From the NCBI RefSeq assembly GCF_007558815.1, contig NZ_VLTJ01000039.1, positions 744,001 through 808,000 on the forward strand: DNA of 64,000 nt. Direction: 5' to 3'. Shown here piece after piece: positions 17,875 through 25,586 of the stretch (position 1 is the stretch's first letter; every line of letters begins with the position of its first letter). Origin of the DNA: Verticiella sediminum (lineage in GTDB: Bacteria > Pseudomonadota > Gammaproteobacteria > Burkholderiales > Burkholderiaceae_B). A program made the translations under genes and the position numbers. Under the pieces are notes generated by a model. The model saw nothing but the letters and a program-made list of their open reading frames with translations, ran no database searches and was not told the DNA's origin.

Positions 17875-18846
17875 TTACCGGCCATGGCGCTTCGTTGGTT
17901 TCAGGTGAAATCTCTCGGGGATTGCGGCAATTGCCTTAGAGACGGCCTGGCGTTCGATGCCCAGTCTTCGTGCAATCTCCGACTGATTGTGTCCTGACCA
18001 TTGGAGCATCAGCATCTGCTTTTTACGGTCCGACAGTTTTGCGTCCACCATTTGCCGCGCTTGATTGCGGAGTTCGGTTGTGTCTGCCGGCTGTAAGCAT
18101 TGACCCGCCACATAGTGAAAGACGTAGTTATCAACCAGTTGATCCCCCGATTTAACTTGGGGAGTGGCAGGCTTTGCGCTTTGCTGGCTAAGCCTGGCCA
18201 ACTCGAGATCGAACTGAGCGACTGATCGCCTCGCTTGCCGATAGGCGGTATTCCAGGTGCCACTTGGCAACCTTGGCCGGTGCTCCAGGCAGTATTGGCT
18301 GCTCAGTCGAAGTTCTTCCTCCAGATCATTGGCCTTCGGGGTGTCGTTCCCATCAGCGTACAAGGCGAGTTCGGTGAGTGACCCGCAGAACCTGCAAAAA
18401 CTTTGACGACGTTCGCCATTTAGGCGAGTGGTTCGCACTCGGGACTTTGCCGGTCGCTTGCAGGCGCAGTCCGCAACCAATTCGATCAACGTTTCCAGCG
18501 TCGCCACAAATCGCTCATCCCTCTTGGATTGCTTGTCCACGGTTTTGACGAACTGGCGTAGCAACTGCCGCTGCACGCGAACCATCGCATCAAGCCCCAC
18601 CAACCGAATGATCTCGCTGAAGCTCACCCCTGTTCCCGCGCCAGGGACGTGGCCCAGGTAGCGTTGTGGCAGCGCCGCCGTGTATGCGGCCATAGCGGGG
18701 TCGATCAGCTCCTGTATCAGCCGAACGATGGGGTAGCGCTTTGAATACCTGGAGTATGGATGCCAGCGATCCTGAAGCTGTCCGATGGCTTCTGAGACTG
18801 TGGGATCGCATCCCTCCCAAACGGTAATGGTCGATTTAATTTTCAT
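17875..18846 (-). CDS. Putative HTH regulator with Cys cluster, divergent from the rep operon
   Basis: A protein of about 323 residues using ATG 18846 (further in-frame starts at 18855 and 18864). The C-terminus carries a sigma-region-4/LuxR-like helix-turn-helix (LMLQWSGHNQSEIARRLGIE, RQAVSKAI). A central Cys group (CACKRP, CRFCG, YCLEHRP) could bind a metal. I do not recognise the family. Its start overlaps the 100-bp leader that is repeated ahead of trbJ, so it is a good candidate for the regulator of both the rep and trb operons. It may act as a copy-number or transfer switch. Confidence 0.7.
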   Translation of the reverse strand: MKIKSTITVWEGCDPTVSEAIGQLQDRWHPYSRYSKRYPIVRLIQELIDPAMAAYTAALPQRYLGHVPGAGTGVSFSEIIRLVGLDAMVRVQRQLLRQFVKTVDKQSKRDERFVATLETLIELVADCACKRPAKSRVRTTRLNGERRQSFCRFCGSLTELALYADGNDTPKANDLEEELRLSSQYCLEHRPRLPSGTWNTAYRQARRSVAQFDLELARLSQQSAKPATPQVKSGDQLVDNYVFHYVAGQCLQPADTTELRNQARQMVDAKLSDRKKQMLMLQWSGHNQSEIARRLGIERQAVSKAIAAIPERFHLKPTKRHGR

Positions 18847-18945
18847 GTCAACCATTATCGCCAATTATTAGGCTGATGCAATACTGCGTTGCAAGGCATG
18901 ATCAGGCACACATTAGAAAGTGACTGACGGAGGTCAATGCATGCA
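18846..18945 (+). repeat. Leader/promoter repeat copy 1 (rep operon)
   Basis: About 100 bp from TGTCAACCATTATCGCCAAT to GGAGGTCAATGCATGCA are repeated with about 85% identity at 22277-22378 in the same orientation. The repeat holds the AT-rich promoter region, the conserved CAGGCACACATT block and the GGAGG ribosome site, and ends at the start codon of each operon. Confidence 0.8.
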
Positions 18946-19166
18946 GGCAACGACGAACAGGACCCTAATCAACAAAAAAAAAACTACTGGCGATGATTCC
19001 GCTGTGCGAGCGCACGATTTACAACCTGGAGCAACGGGGAGAATTTCCCCGCCGGATTGCGCTCACTAGCCGAAATGTCGTGTGGGATTTGGCCGATGTC
19101 GAGGAATGGATTAAGGCCCGCAAGTTGTCGGGCATCCAAGCCCGTCGCCCCGGAATGGGGGGCTGA
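18941..19166 (+). pseudogene. AlpA-family DNA-binding protein, frame broken at an A10 run
   Basis: The body reads MIPLCERTIYNLEQRGEFPR and VVWDLADVEEWIKARK from 18993, the usual AlpA winged-helix core. The start that matches the repeated leader (ATG 18941, GGAGG at 18930-18934) is in another frame. Ten consecutive A's at 18974-18983 separate them. Nine A's would give a continuous protein from 18941; eleven would join ATG 18937. It may be a real mutation, a homopolymer sequencing error, or a polymerase-slippage site giving a mixture of products. RepA starts 4 bases after its stop. Confidence 0.7.
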
Positions 19167-19169
19167 ATT

Positions 19170-20048
19170 GTGTCCATTGATTTGCGGGCGGCCTTCGAGA
19201 ATGAGCCGCCTGTACTTGATTTCATATGGCCTGGATTCCTTGCGGGAACAGTCGGAGCGTTGGTAGCGCCTGGAGCCACTGGCAAGAGCTTTTGGGCGCT
19301 TGAAGCAGCAATGTCCATTGCGTGCAGCGTTGCGGGCGGTGACCTTGTGGGCTTCAACCCGCAGCACGCTGGCCGCGTGATCTACCTGGCTGGAGAAGAT
19401 CCGCCGGCAGCGCTTGTGTGTCGAATTCACGCTATCGGCAAGTACCTTGATCGGCAGGCTCGGGAAGCCATCGCGGAGAACCTGAGCGTTATGCCGATCA
19501 TGGGGCAGCGCATGGACGTGATGAAAGAATCAGAGTTGTCCCGTCTAATTGAGACTAGCGCAGGTGCTCGGCTGATTGTGCTCGATACTTTGAGCCGGAT
19601 TCACGGCTTGGATGAGAACAGCAACGGCGACATGGCGCGTCTTGTCGCCACCCTTGAGTACGTCGCGGCCAGCACCGGCGCATCAGTTCTGTACCTGCAC
19701 CACGTCAGCAAAGGTAGCGCGCGCGAGGGGCTGGCCGATCAGCAGCAGGCCGCCAGAGGCGCGTCAGCTCTAATCGACAATGCCCGCTGGTGTGGCTTCG
19801 TGGCGAAGATGAGCGCGGATGAGGCCAAGCGTCTGAGTGATCGCGTCTATGAGCGACAGCCCATCGGAAACGAGCGGCGCGGCTACTTCGTGCGCTTCGG
19901 CGTATCCAAACAGAACTACGACGCCACCGATTTTGATCGCTGGTATTTGAGGCACGCCGGCGGTGTGTTGCGGCCGGTAGAGCTAGTGGAGGTGAAGAAG
20001 GAGAGCAGCCTGCACGTCGTGAATGGGAGGGACGATGAGCGGTGGTAA
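19170..20048 (+). CDS. repA: RepA-like hexameric replicative helicase (IncQ/RSF1010 type)
   Basis: A 292-residue RecA-fold ATPase with a GTG start, 4 nt after the AlpA-like stop and behind a G-rich ribosome site. It closely follows the RSF1010 RepA layout: PGFLAGTVGALVAPGATGKS (Walker A), GRVIYLAGEDPPAAL, LIVLDTLSRIH (Walker B), YLHHVSKG, GLADQQQAARGASALIDNAR and FVRFGVSKQNY. In IncQ plasmids RepA unwinds oriV after RepC binding. Here it would support extrachromosomal replication of the excised element. It overlaps repC by 14 nt. Confidence 0.9.
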   Translation: MSIDLRAAFENEPPVLDFIWPGFLAGTVGALVAPGATGKSFWALEAAMSIACSVAGGDLVGFNPQHAGRVIYLAGEDPPAALVCRIHAIGKYLDRQAREAIAENLSVMPIMGQRMDVMKESELSRLIETSAGARLIVLDTLSRIHGLDENSNGDMARLVATLEYVAASTGASVLYLHHVSKGSAREGLADQQQAARGASALIDNARWCGFVAKMSADEAKRLSDRVYERQPIGNERRGYFVRFGVSKQNYDATDFDRWYLRHAGGVLRPVELVEVKKESSLHVVNGRDDERW

Positions 20049-20787
20049 TGCCGTGACCCCTACCAGTACGAGCGCGCAGGCACGGGTGATGCTCTATCAG
20101 CCTAGTCAGCGCCCACGCCTGCGCGAAGCAATTTGGGTGGACACGTCTTTCGGGCGCTGCCGCGTCACCGGTAGGTTAGGGCAGCGGCACGCCGATATTG
20201 TGGAGGCAGTCTTGTACTGCGCTGAACGTCGGCGCGATATCTCAGATGGTGGCGTTGAGCTTCTGGTGGACCCCGCCCGTGTGCGAAAGACACTGTCTGA
20301 CAGCCGGTACAGCTTTACGCAGATCGAAAAGCTGTTGGTTGAATTACGCACCGCGACGATCTCAATCGAGACCCCGCAATTCGATTTTCCAATCATCGGC
20401 GGATTGATTGACCATGTTATCCCTTCGCCCATGACACGTCCCGATCCCCTGACGGGGGGTGAGCGGAGCCTCTGGCGGGTGCGGCTTGGTGTTGCGCTTG
20501 TGATGCTGCTCGAACATGATTTGAGCTTGTACTATGACCCGGCCCCCGTTGCTCGCCTACAGCATGGCATCAGCCAGGCTGTCGCGCGGCACGTTTTGAG
20601 CCACAAAGTAGAGCCGACTGGCGGATGGTATCTGGACACCATTATCGTGGCAGTAACCGGGGAAGCCTCAAGCCAGACCATGCGCGATGCTCGTCGAAGG
20701 CTCAAGGAGGATGCTGAAAAATTACGGCAAATTGGGCTTGCGATTGACGGCGACCGAATCAGGAAGAGGGGCGTTGGCAACACCTAA
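20035..20787 (+). CDS. repC: RepC-like replication initiator
   Basis: A protein of 250 residues from ATG 20035 (GGAGG just upstream; ATG 20023 would add four residues). Its position after RepA and its C-terminal winged-helix block (SQTMRDARRRLKEDAEKLRQ, IGLAIDGDRIRK) parallel RSF1010 RepC, which has a comparable GSTMRKRRQRVREALPEL block. It is followed immediately by iterons, the binding sites expected for such an initiator. Similarity to RepC is weaker than for RepA, so the family call rests partly on context. Confidence 0.8.
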   Translation: MSGGNAVTPTSTSAQARVMLYQPSQRPRLREAIWVDTSFGRCRVTGRLGQRHADIVEAVLYCAERRRDISDGGVELLVDPARVRKTLSDSRYSFTQIEKLLVELRTATISIETPQFDFPIIGGLIDHVIPSPMTRPDPLTGGERSLWRVRLGVALVMLLEHDLSLYYDPAPVARLQHGISQAVARHVLSHKVEPTGGWYLDTIIVAVTGEASSQTMRDARRRLKEDAEKLRQIGLAIDGDRIRKRGVGNT

Positions 20788-20790
20788 AGC

Positions 20791-20870
20791 GTGGCACAGC
20801 CGCCCGATGGCGTGGCACACCCGCCCGATAGCGTGGCACAGTCGCCCGAAACGTGGCACAGCCGCCCGGA
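20791..20870 (+). repeat. oriV: Four iterons, probable oriV
   Basis: Direct repeats of GTGGCACAGCCGCCCGA start at 20791, 20812, 20833 and 20853 (periods 21, 21 and 20 bp; copies 2 and 3 each carry a substitution). They begin 3 bases after the repC stop, like the 20-bp iterons of IncQ plasmids. An AT-rich tandem (AGGATATTC twice, 20878-20895) follows and could be the melting region. Confidence 0.75.
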
Positions 20871-21448
20871 GTTAGCAGGATATTCAGGATATTCAGATCC
20901 TGCGCGGCACAGCCCGCGCTTGATGCGCGGTCCGGCCTTGCCGGTCGGCCACGGGCCGACGGTTGAACACCAAGGAAGGAGAGCGTCTGCCGGATGCGCC
21001 TACTGCTCCTCCTGGCGTTCAACCTAAAACGTCGGTTTCCGGTTTCGCTTCATGGCGCGTCCCACATCCGCACAATGCGGATGGAATAGGAGGCGACCGG
21101 ATCAGATGCCCTGCAAAAGCGCGCAGGACGACCAGGAGGCGGTTCAAAACGGTTCGGTATTGGTTGGGTGGCCTCGCGACCCGAAAATCGCACCACGGAC
21201 CGTACATCGCGTTTTCAGGCTGGCGCCGGTTGAGACTGGTCCACGCGGAGTGAACCGGCGGCCTGATATCGGTAAGAATATTATTCTTCTTTCCGCGAGA
21301 AGCGGCCCCTCAAGTGTCAATGAAGTCGATACAAATCAAGAACATGGAAATGCGAAAGCACCGAAAATATGGGCTTTTCTGCGTTCACACAGGCCGTTCG
21401 TTGACAGTTCCGGCGTCAGGTGCGGAAGTTGAGCCGGCCCGGGCCGCT
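20871..21448. other. Non-coding stretch downstream of the iterons, possible remainder of oriV
   Basis: I see no convincing gene here; the open frames have no ribosome sites and odd composition. The stretch contains the AT-rich AGGATATTC tandem and a perfect hairpin GTCGGCC-ACG-GGCCGAC at 20944-20960. In IncQ plasmids oriV continues past the iterons into hairpins used for strand-specific priming, so this segment may play that part, but no matching primase gene is present in the window. Confidence 0.4.
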
Positions 21449-21700
21449 TTACCAGGTTTTCGGCTCTGAGTGCTTGTACTCGCCACGGCGCAAGCATTGC
21501 GCTACCAGGTCATCGCGCGACTTTCCTGCCGGCAAGGTCTTCCAATAATCCGCTTTGCATGTTTCGTCGCTCACGTCGTACTGCTTATCCGCACTGGCAT
21601 CGTCACCGCAGCCGACCAACACTGATCCCATCAGTACGCCAACCACAAGCCCCTTCAACACTGCCACTTCTGCCTCCATACGAGATTTCGGAAGCGACAT
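21449..21700 (-). CDS. Small TrbK-like lipoprotein (second copy)
   Basis: An 83-residue protein from ATG 21700 (GAGG upstream; ATG 21679 is possible). It has a hydrophobic leader with lipobox VLVGC, so it is probably a membrane lipoprotein. The mature part has the pattern ETCKADYW, SRDDLVAQCLRRGEY and SEPKTW. This parallels the trbK product at 23219 (ENCAPDRI, TREQFAGACSRR, TPKNW) in Cys spacing and C-terminus. TrbK-type lipoproteins block entry of related plasmids. It lies alone on the minus strand between the iterons and oriT copy 2. Confidence 0.6.
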   Translation of the reverse strand: MSLPKSRMEAEVAVLKGLVVGVLMGSVLVGCGDDASADKQYDVSDETCKADYWKTLPAGKSRDDLVAQCLRRGEYKHSEPKTW

Positions 21701-21874
21701 GATAGCCGGTCCTCGCCGCTGTACAGAGTAGGGCGGCCGCCGTTCTTTAGCGGCTAAAACACCCTTCCCCTGGCGTCCAAACAACGTTTCTATCCGGAGA
21801 AGTTTGTTCCCCGTGGTTCGCTGCGCTCACTCCTGCATCTTCGAATTCGGATCGGCTGCATCTGCAAACGGCGT

Positions 21875-22163
21875 ACGGAAATCACGGGGAAATGTTGAGG
21901 AATTCGCGCGGAAATCGGCAGGAAACCTCTGTGTTTTCCTGTAATGCCGTGCATTTGCCGCGTATACACGTTCGGCTCGGCGTTTACAGAGAAATCCACA
22001 AACGCGACCAGAACTTTTCTTGGTGTAAACAACTCCGTAAGGCGGGCAGGATAGGTGAAGTTAGCTAATCGGCGGAGCCGATTAGCTATCTTCACTGTCC
22101 CTTATTCGCGCCGGGGGCACTCAACGGGAATCCTGCTCTGCGAGGCTGGCCGGCTACCGCCGG
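21875..22163 (-). other. oriT: IncP/RP4-type origin of transfer, copy 2 (inverted)
   Basis: On the minus strand it reads as copy 1: GCAGGATTCCCGTTGAG, GAATAAGGGACAGTGAAG, CTTCACCTATCCTG then CCCGCC, and the shared 170-bp tail. The predicted nick is between 22047 and 22046. The GTGAAG/CTTCAC outer arms are kept, but the inner hairpin is a different, perfect 11-bp stem (AGCTAATCGGC / GCCGATTAGCT). This suggests that the inner stem is exchangeable while its ability to fold is retained. Confidence 0.82.
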
Positions 22164-22276
22164 CTCGTGAGGTTCGGCTGATTACAGAAAACGAGATGGG
22201 CGAGAACGGGAAACGTCGCCGGCTAGGCAGAGCCTAGCGAGCCGTAGTTCCTGCACCTTTGAAGAACTATTTCTAA

Positions 22277-22372
22277 TGTCAACCATTTTCGCCAATTATT
22301 AGGTCGATATGATTCCGCATTGCAGGGCAATATCAGGCACACATTCGAAAGTGACTGATGGAGGTCAACGCA
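22277..22372 (+). repeat. Leader/promoter repeat copy 2 (trb operon)
   Basis: This is the direct repeat of 18846-18945, ending with GGAGG and the trbJ ATG at 22373. Differences are scattered substitutions. Upstream, at 22212-22231, lies a GCTAGGC-AGA-GCCTAGC hairpin that may terminate read-through from the left. Confidence 0.8.
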
Positions 22373-23206
22373 ATGCACGCAAAAACATATAGCCCTCTGA
22401 GTAACAGGCGAGAGCTACTCACTACGAGGTCGCAAAATTTAGCGGCTAAAATCGCTCTCACCGTCGTCGCGGCCCTTGGCATCGTTTCAATGCCCGCGCA
22501 TGCAGGCATTCCGGTCATTGACGGAACCAACCTGTCGCAAACGACCGTCACCGCGATTCAACAGGTCGCGCAGGTCCAGAAGCAAATCGAGCAATACTCA
22601 ACGCAGTTGCAGCAGTACGAAAACATGCTGCAAAACACGGCCGCGCCCGCCGCCTACATTTGGGATCAGGCACAGTCCACCATTAACGGATTGATGCAGT
22701 CCATCGACACCCTGAATAACCTCACCAATCAGGCCGGCAGCCTGGACGCTTACCTGGGTAAGTTCCAGGACGTGTCCTACTACAAATCGTCGCCGTGCTT
22801 CACCTCGGCCGGCTGCTCTGACACCGAACGTACCGCGCTGGAGAAGACTCGCGCCTTGGCTTCACAGTCGCAAAAGGCTGCAAATGATGCGCTGTTCAAG
22901 GGCATCAAAGATCAACAGGACAATCTCAAGTCAGACGCGCGGCAGCTTGAACGTCTGCAATCGCAGGCGCAGGGCGCAAAAGGGCAGATGGAAGCCATTG
23001 GCTATGCCAACCAAATTGCCAGCCAACAGTCCAACCAGCTTCAGCAAATCCGTGGCCTTTTGCTCGCGCAGCAGAACGCCATCGGTGCACAGTTGCAGGC
23101 CCGAACCGACCGTGAGGCGCAACAGGAAGCCGCGCATAAGGCATCGACGGAGTCCAGGATCGGGAAGACTCCCAATCCGAAAAACTGGCTGCAAGTGAAG
23201 CCGTAG
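22373..23206 (+). CDS. trbJ: P-type conjugative transfer protein TrbJ (VirB5-like)
   Basis: A 277-residue periplasmic protein from ATG 22373 (GGAGG at 22360-22364). It has a signal peptide (IALTVVAALGIVSMPAHAG), then IPVIDGTNLSQTTVTAIQQV and long Gln-rich coiled-coil helices, characteristic of TrbJ. TrbJ is a pilus-tip/adhesion component of the IncP mating-pair system. It is followed by trbK and trbL in the IncP order, but trbB-trbI, which would normally precede it, are absent. Confidence 0.9.
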   Translation: MHAKTYSPLSNRRELLTTRSQNLAAKIALTVVAALGIVSMPAHAGIPVIDGTNLSQTTVTAIQQVAQVQKQIEQYSTQLQQYENMLQNTAAPAAYIWDQAQSTINGLMQSIDTLNNLTNQAGSLDAYLGKFQDVSYYKSSPCFTSAGCSDTERTALEKTRALASQSQKAANDALFKGIKDQQDNLKSDARQLERLQSQAQGAKGQMEAIGYANQIASQQSNQLQQIRGLLLAQQNAIGAQLQARTDREAQQEAAHKASTESRIGKTPNPKNWLQVKP

Positions 23207-23218
23207 GAGGGCGGGAAC

Positions 23219-23449
23219 ATGAAGAAATCAATGGTCCTCTTGACCGCCGTTCTCGTCGCATTGGTCGCCGGCTGCGATAACAAGCAGCCGGCCCAAATGC
23301 CCGAGGTGAACGCGGAAAACTGCGCGCCCGACCGCATTCAGAAAATCGGGGATCGACAGACGCGTGAGCAGTTCGCCGGCGCGTGCTCCCGCCGGTCGGT
23401 GATTGCACCGACTGATACTCCTAAGAACTGGCTGGAGGTGAAACCATGA
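23219..23449 (+). CDS. trbK: TrbK-type entry-exclusion lipoprotein
   Basis: A 76-residue protein with a leader ending in lipobox VAGC, so it is a probable inner-membrane lipoprotein, with two further Cys in ENCAPDRI and GACSRR. Position between trbJ and trbL matches IncP plasmids, where TrbK prevents entry of related plasmids. It starts 12 nt after trbJ and overlaps trbL by 4 nt. Confidence 0.8.
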   Translation: MKKSMVLLTAVLVALVAGCDNKQPAQMPEVNAENCAPDRIQKIGDRQTREQFAGACSRRSVIAPTDTPKNWLEVKP

Positions 23450-24918
23450 AACGAATGGCGCTCGTCCTTAGCGTTGGCCTGGCCTTCGCATTGTTCTCAA
23501 CGGGTGCCTCGGCCGAGCTGACCAATCAGGGCATGCTTGACCAGGTGGTGACGGAGTTCGCCAGCAAGGCATCGAGCTGGAAAACGGTCATCATGGATGC
23601 CGCGACTTGGCTTTTCTGGACCCTGGGCACGATTTCCCTGGTCTGGACGGGCGGCACACTCGTCATGAAAAGGGCGGATGTTGGAGAGTTCTTCGCGGAG
23701 TTTGTGCGCTTCATCCTGTTTTTCGGCTTCTACCTTTGGCTGCTGCGAAACGGGCCAGAAATCGCATCAGCGATTATTCAATCCTTGCAGCAACTCGGAT
23801 CGAAAGCTACCGGTATATCGTCCGTGACGCCCTCCGGCATCGTCGATGTGGGCTTTATGATCTTTCAGCAGCACGTCAAGAACTCGTCCCTGTGGAGTCC
23901 GGTTGATACGGTCATCGGGGCAATTCTTAGCATCGGAATTCTGCTGCTGCTCGCCACCATTGCAGTCAATATGCTGCTTGTTCTGGTGTCGTCTTGGTGC
24001 TTGATGTACCTGGGAATCTTCTTCCTCGGCTTCGGCGGCTCGCGCTGGACCTCGGATATGGCTATCAACTATTACAAGACCGTCCTCGCGGTTGGCGTCA
24101 ACCTGCTTGTCATGGTCGCTCTGGTCGGGATCGGCAACGACATGCTGACCGGGTTTTACGCCAAGATGGGCAAGGGCACGCTCAACTTTGAAGAAATGGG
24201 CGTGATGCTGGTTTTCTGCCTGGCACTGCTGTTGCTCATTAACCGGGTGCCGCCCCTGATCTCCGGCATCATCACCGGCGGCGGCGTTGGCGCGGCCGGT
24301 GGCCTCGGTAACTTCGGAGCTGGCGCGGTTGTAGGTGCAGGCATGGCGGCCGCAGGCATGGCGGCGCAAGCTGTGGCCGCTGCTGCGTCCGGCGGTGCTT
24401 CCCTGGCTGCATCGGCCGCAGGCGGTGCGCAAGCCGTCATGACGGCAGCGTCGGCGGCCGCTCAAGTCGCCGATGGTGGCGGTGGTGATATGTCGAACGC
24501 AGGCGGCGGCGGAGAATCTGGTGGCGTTGGCGCTACTGGCGGCGAGCCTATGGCCGCTGCATCCGGTGGCGGCGGCTCCCCGATGGCCCAGGCCGCAGGC
24601 GATGGGGCATCTGGAAGCGGCGGTAGCTCTGGTGGTGGTAGTTCCTCTGGTGGCGGAAAAGCCGGCCAGATCGCGAAAGGTACGGTCGCCAACCTCGCCA
24701 AAGGCATCGGCTCGATGGCCTCAGCCAAGGCCAGCAGCATGGCCGGCGCGGCCAAGAGCCGGATTGCGGAAACCGCTGGCGGCAAGCTCGCCGCGACGAT
24801 CAAGGCGGCCAGCAGCCCGAGCGCTGACAACAGCCCCTCCAACTCGAATGACAATGCGCTGGCAGACGCCGGCAATGATGAGGTCGCAGCTTTCGTAAAC
24901 CGGCCGCAGGCGACCTAA
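23446..24918 (+). CDS. trbL: P-type conjugative transfer protein TrbL (VirB6-like)
   Basis: A 490-residue polytopic inner-membrane protein: signal-like N-terminus, about five to six hydrophobic segments up to residue 290 (including LLLLATIAVNMLLVLVSSWC), then a long Ala/Gly/Ser-rich tail. TrbL forms part of the mating-pair channel. It looks intact, although most of its partner genes are missing here, so it would have to work with a helper system or have another use, such as exclusion. Confidence 0.9.
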   Translation: MKRMALVLSVGLAFALFSTGASAELTNQGMLDQVVTEFASKASSWKTVIMDAATWLFWTLGTISLVWTGGTLVMKRADVGEFFAEFVRFILFFGFYLWLLRNGPEIASAIIQSLQQLGSKATGISSVTPSGIVDVGFMIFQQHVKNSSLWSPVDTVIGAILSIGILLLLATIAVNMLLVLVSSWCLMYLGIFFLGFGGSRWTSDMAINYYKTVLAVGVNLLVMVALVGIGNDMLTGFYAKMGKGTLNFEEMGVMLVFCLALLLLINRVPPLISGIITGGGVGAAGGLGNFGAGAVVGAGMAAAGMAAQAVAAAASGGASLAASAAGGAQAVMTAASAAAQVADGGGGDMSNAGGGGESGGVGATGGEPMAAASGGGGSPMAQAAGDGASGSGGSSGGGSSSGGGKAGQIAKGTVANLAKGIGSMASAKASSMAGAAKSRIAETAGGKLAATIKAASSPSADNSPSNSNDNALADAGNDEVAAFVNRPQAT

Positions 24919-24984
24919 AGCGCGTCGGCCGACGATGCAACGCCGGCCGACACTTCCACTATCCACCTGTGAGAGAGGTGAAAA

Positions 24985-25230
24985 ATGGCAACTGTATATC
25001 CTAACGAATTTTCCCAAGTCGTTCATCACGCGGCAGCGGAATTGAACGCTATCGACTGGCTGGACCAGGCAGCCGCGCGAGAGCTGGGGCCGCTGGCCGA
25101 AGCCACGGCCAATATGTTCATGGTGCTGTTCTACCAAGCCGAAACGGGCCTCGCGACACGCGATGACTTCCTGAAAGCTAGGACGCAGATTCAGAACGTT
25201 CTGAGTGCTCACAACGGCCGTTTTCAATGA
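24985..25230 (+). CDS. Small hypothetical protein in the trb operon
   Basis: An 81-residue soluble protein (MATVYPNEFSQVVHHAAAEL) with a GAGAGGTG ribosome site before its ATG. It has no signal peptide, Cys or membrane segment. It lies 66 nt after trbL and 12 nt before the next small gene. It is not recognisable as TrbM or TrbN, which follow trbL in IncP plasmids. Confidence 0.65.
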   Translation: MATVYPNEFSQVVHHAAAELNAIDWLDQAAARELGPLAEATANMFMVLFYQAETGLATRDDFLKARTQIQNVLSAHNGRFQ

Positions 25231-25242
25231 ATCGGAGGCTTT

Positions 25243-25500
25243 ATGGAATTTTTTCCCCCGCAATCATTCTCTGATCTGCTGATCGTCTGGGCACTGATGT
25301 TCGTCGTCATGCTCGGGTTTTATTTCCTCGGCCGTCTCATCTGGGCATTGGGTTTCGGCCCCCAGGCCACGGCGATCGCGAACAGGATGGAACGCATACA
25401 GCAGACCGTCATGCAGCCGACCGGGCAACGTCTGATCGGAACCGCTGACCAGCTTTCAAAGCTACAAGGCTGGCCTTTCCACAATCGCAGCCGCCGCTAA
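25243..25500 (+). CDS. Small membrane protein in the trb operon
   Basis: An 85-residue protein with one or two N-terminal membrane segments (LLIVWALMFVVMLGFYFLG) and a basic cytoplasmic tail. GGAGG precedes the ATG. It closes the trbJKL operon just before a strong terminator. The family is unknown; an accessory role in exclusion or pilus assembly is possible from position only. Confidence 0.65.
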   Translation: MEFFPPQSFSDLLIVWALMFVVMLGFYFLGRLIWALGFGPQATAIANRMERIQQTVMQPTGQRLIGTADQLSKLQGWPFHNRSRR

Positions 25501-25523
25501 TCTTCCCTTCAAGGTATCCCGAC

Positions 25524-25553
25524 AACAAGGGCGGCCAGTGTGCCGCCCTTGTT
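25524..25553 (+). terminator. Terminator of the trb operon
   Basis: A perfect 12-bp stem AACAAGGGCGGC / GCCGCCCTTGTT with a 6-nt loop lies 23 bp after the last small gene, between convergent genes. Only a short T-rich tail follows, and it may work both ways. Confidence 0.7.
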
Positions 25554-25586
25554 ATTTCGCCTTGTCTTCTCCACATGTGTCCCAGC

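Noticed and set aside
20791-20870. Short direct repeats as a CRISPR array
   Set aside because: The 20-21-bp units are contiguous with no spacers, there are no cas genes, and they follow repC, which fits iterons.
21790-22095. Minus-strand ORF of 101 codons within oriT copy 2
   Set aside because: It lies across the oriT inverted repeats and has the same shadow in copy 1, so it is a by-product of the repeated non-coding sequence.
17560-22163. Inverted 290-bp copies as ends of a composite transposon
   Set aside because: They carry oriT nick sequences, not transposon termini; there is no transposase and no target duplication.
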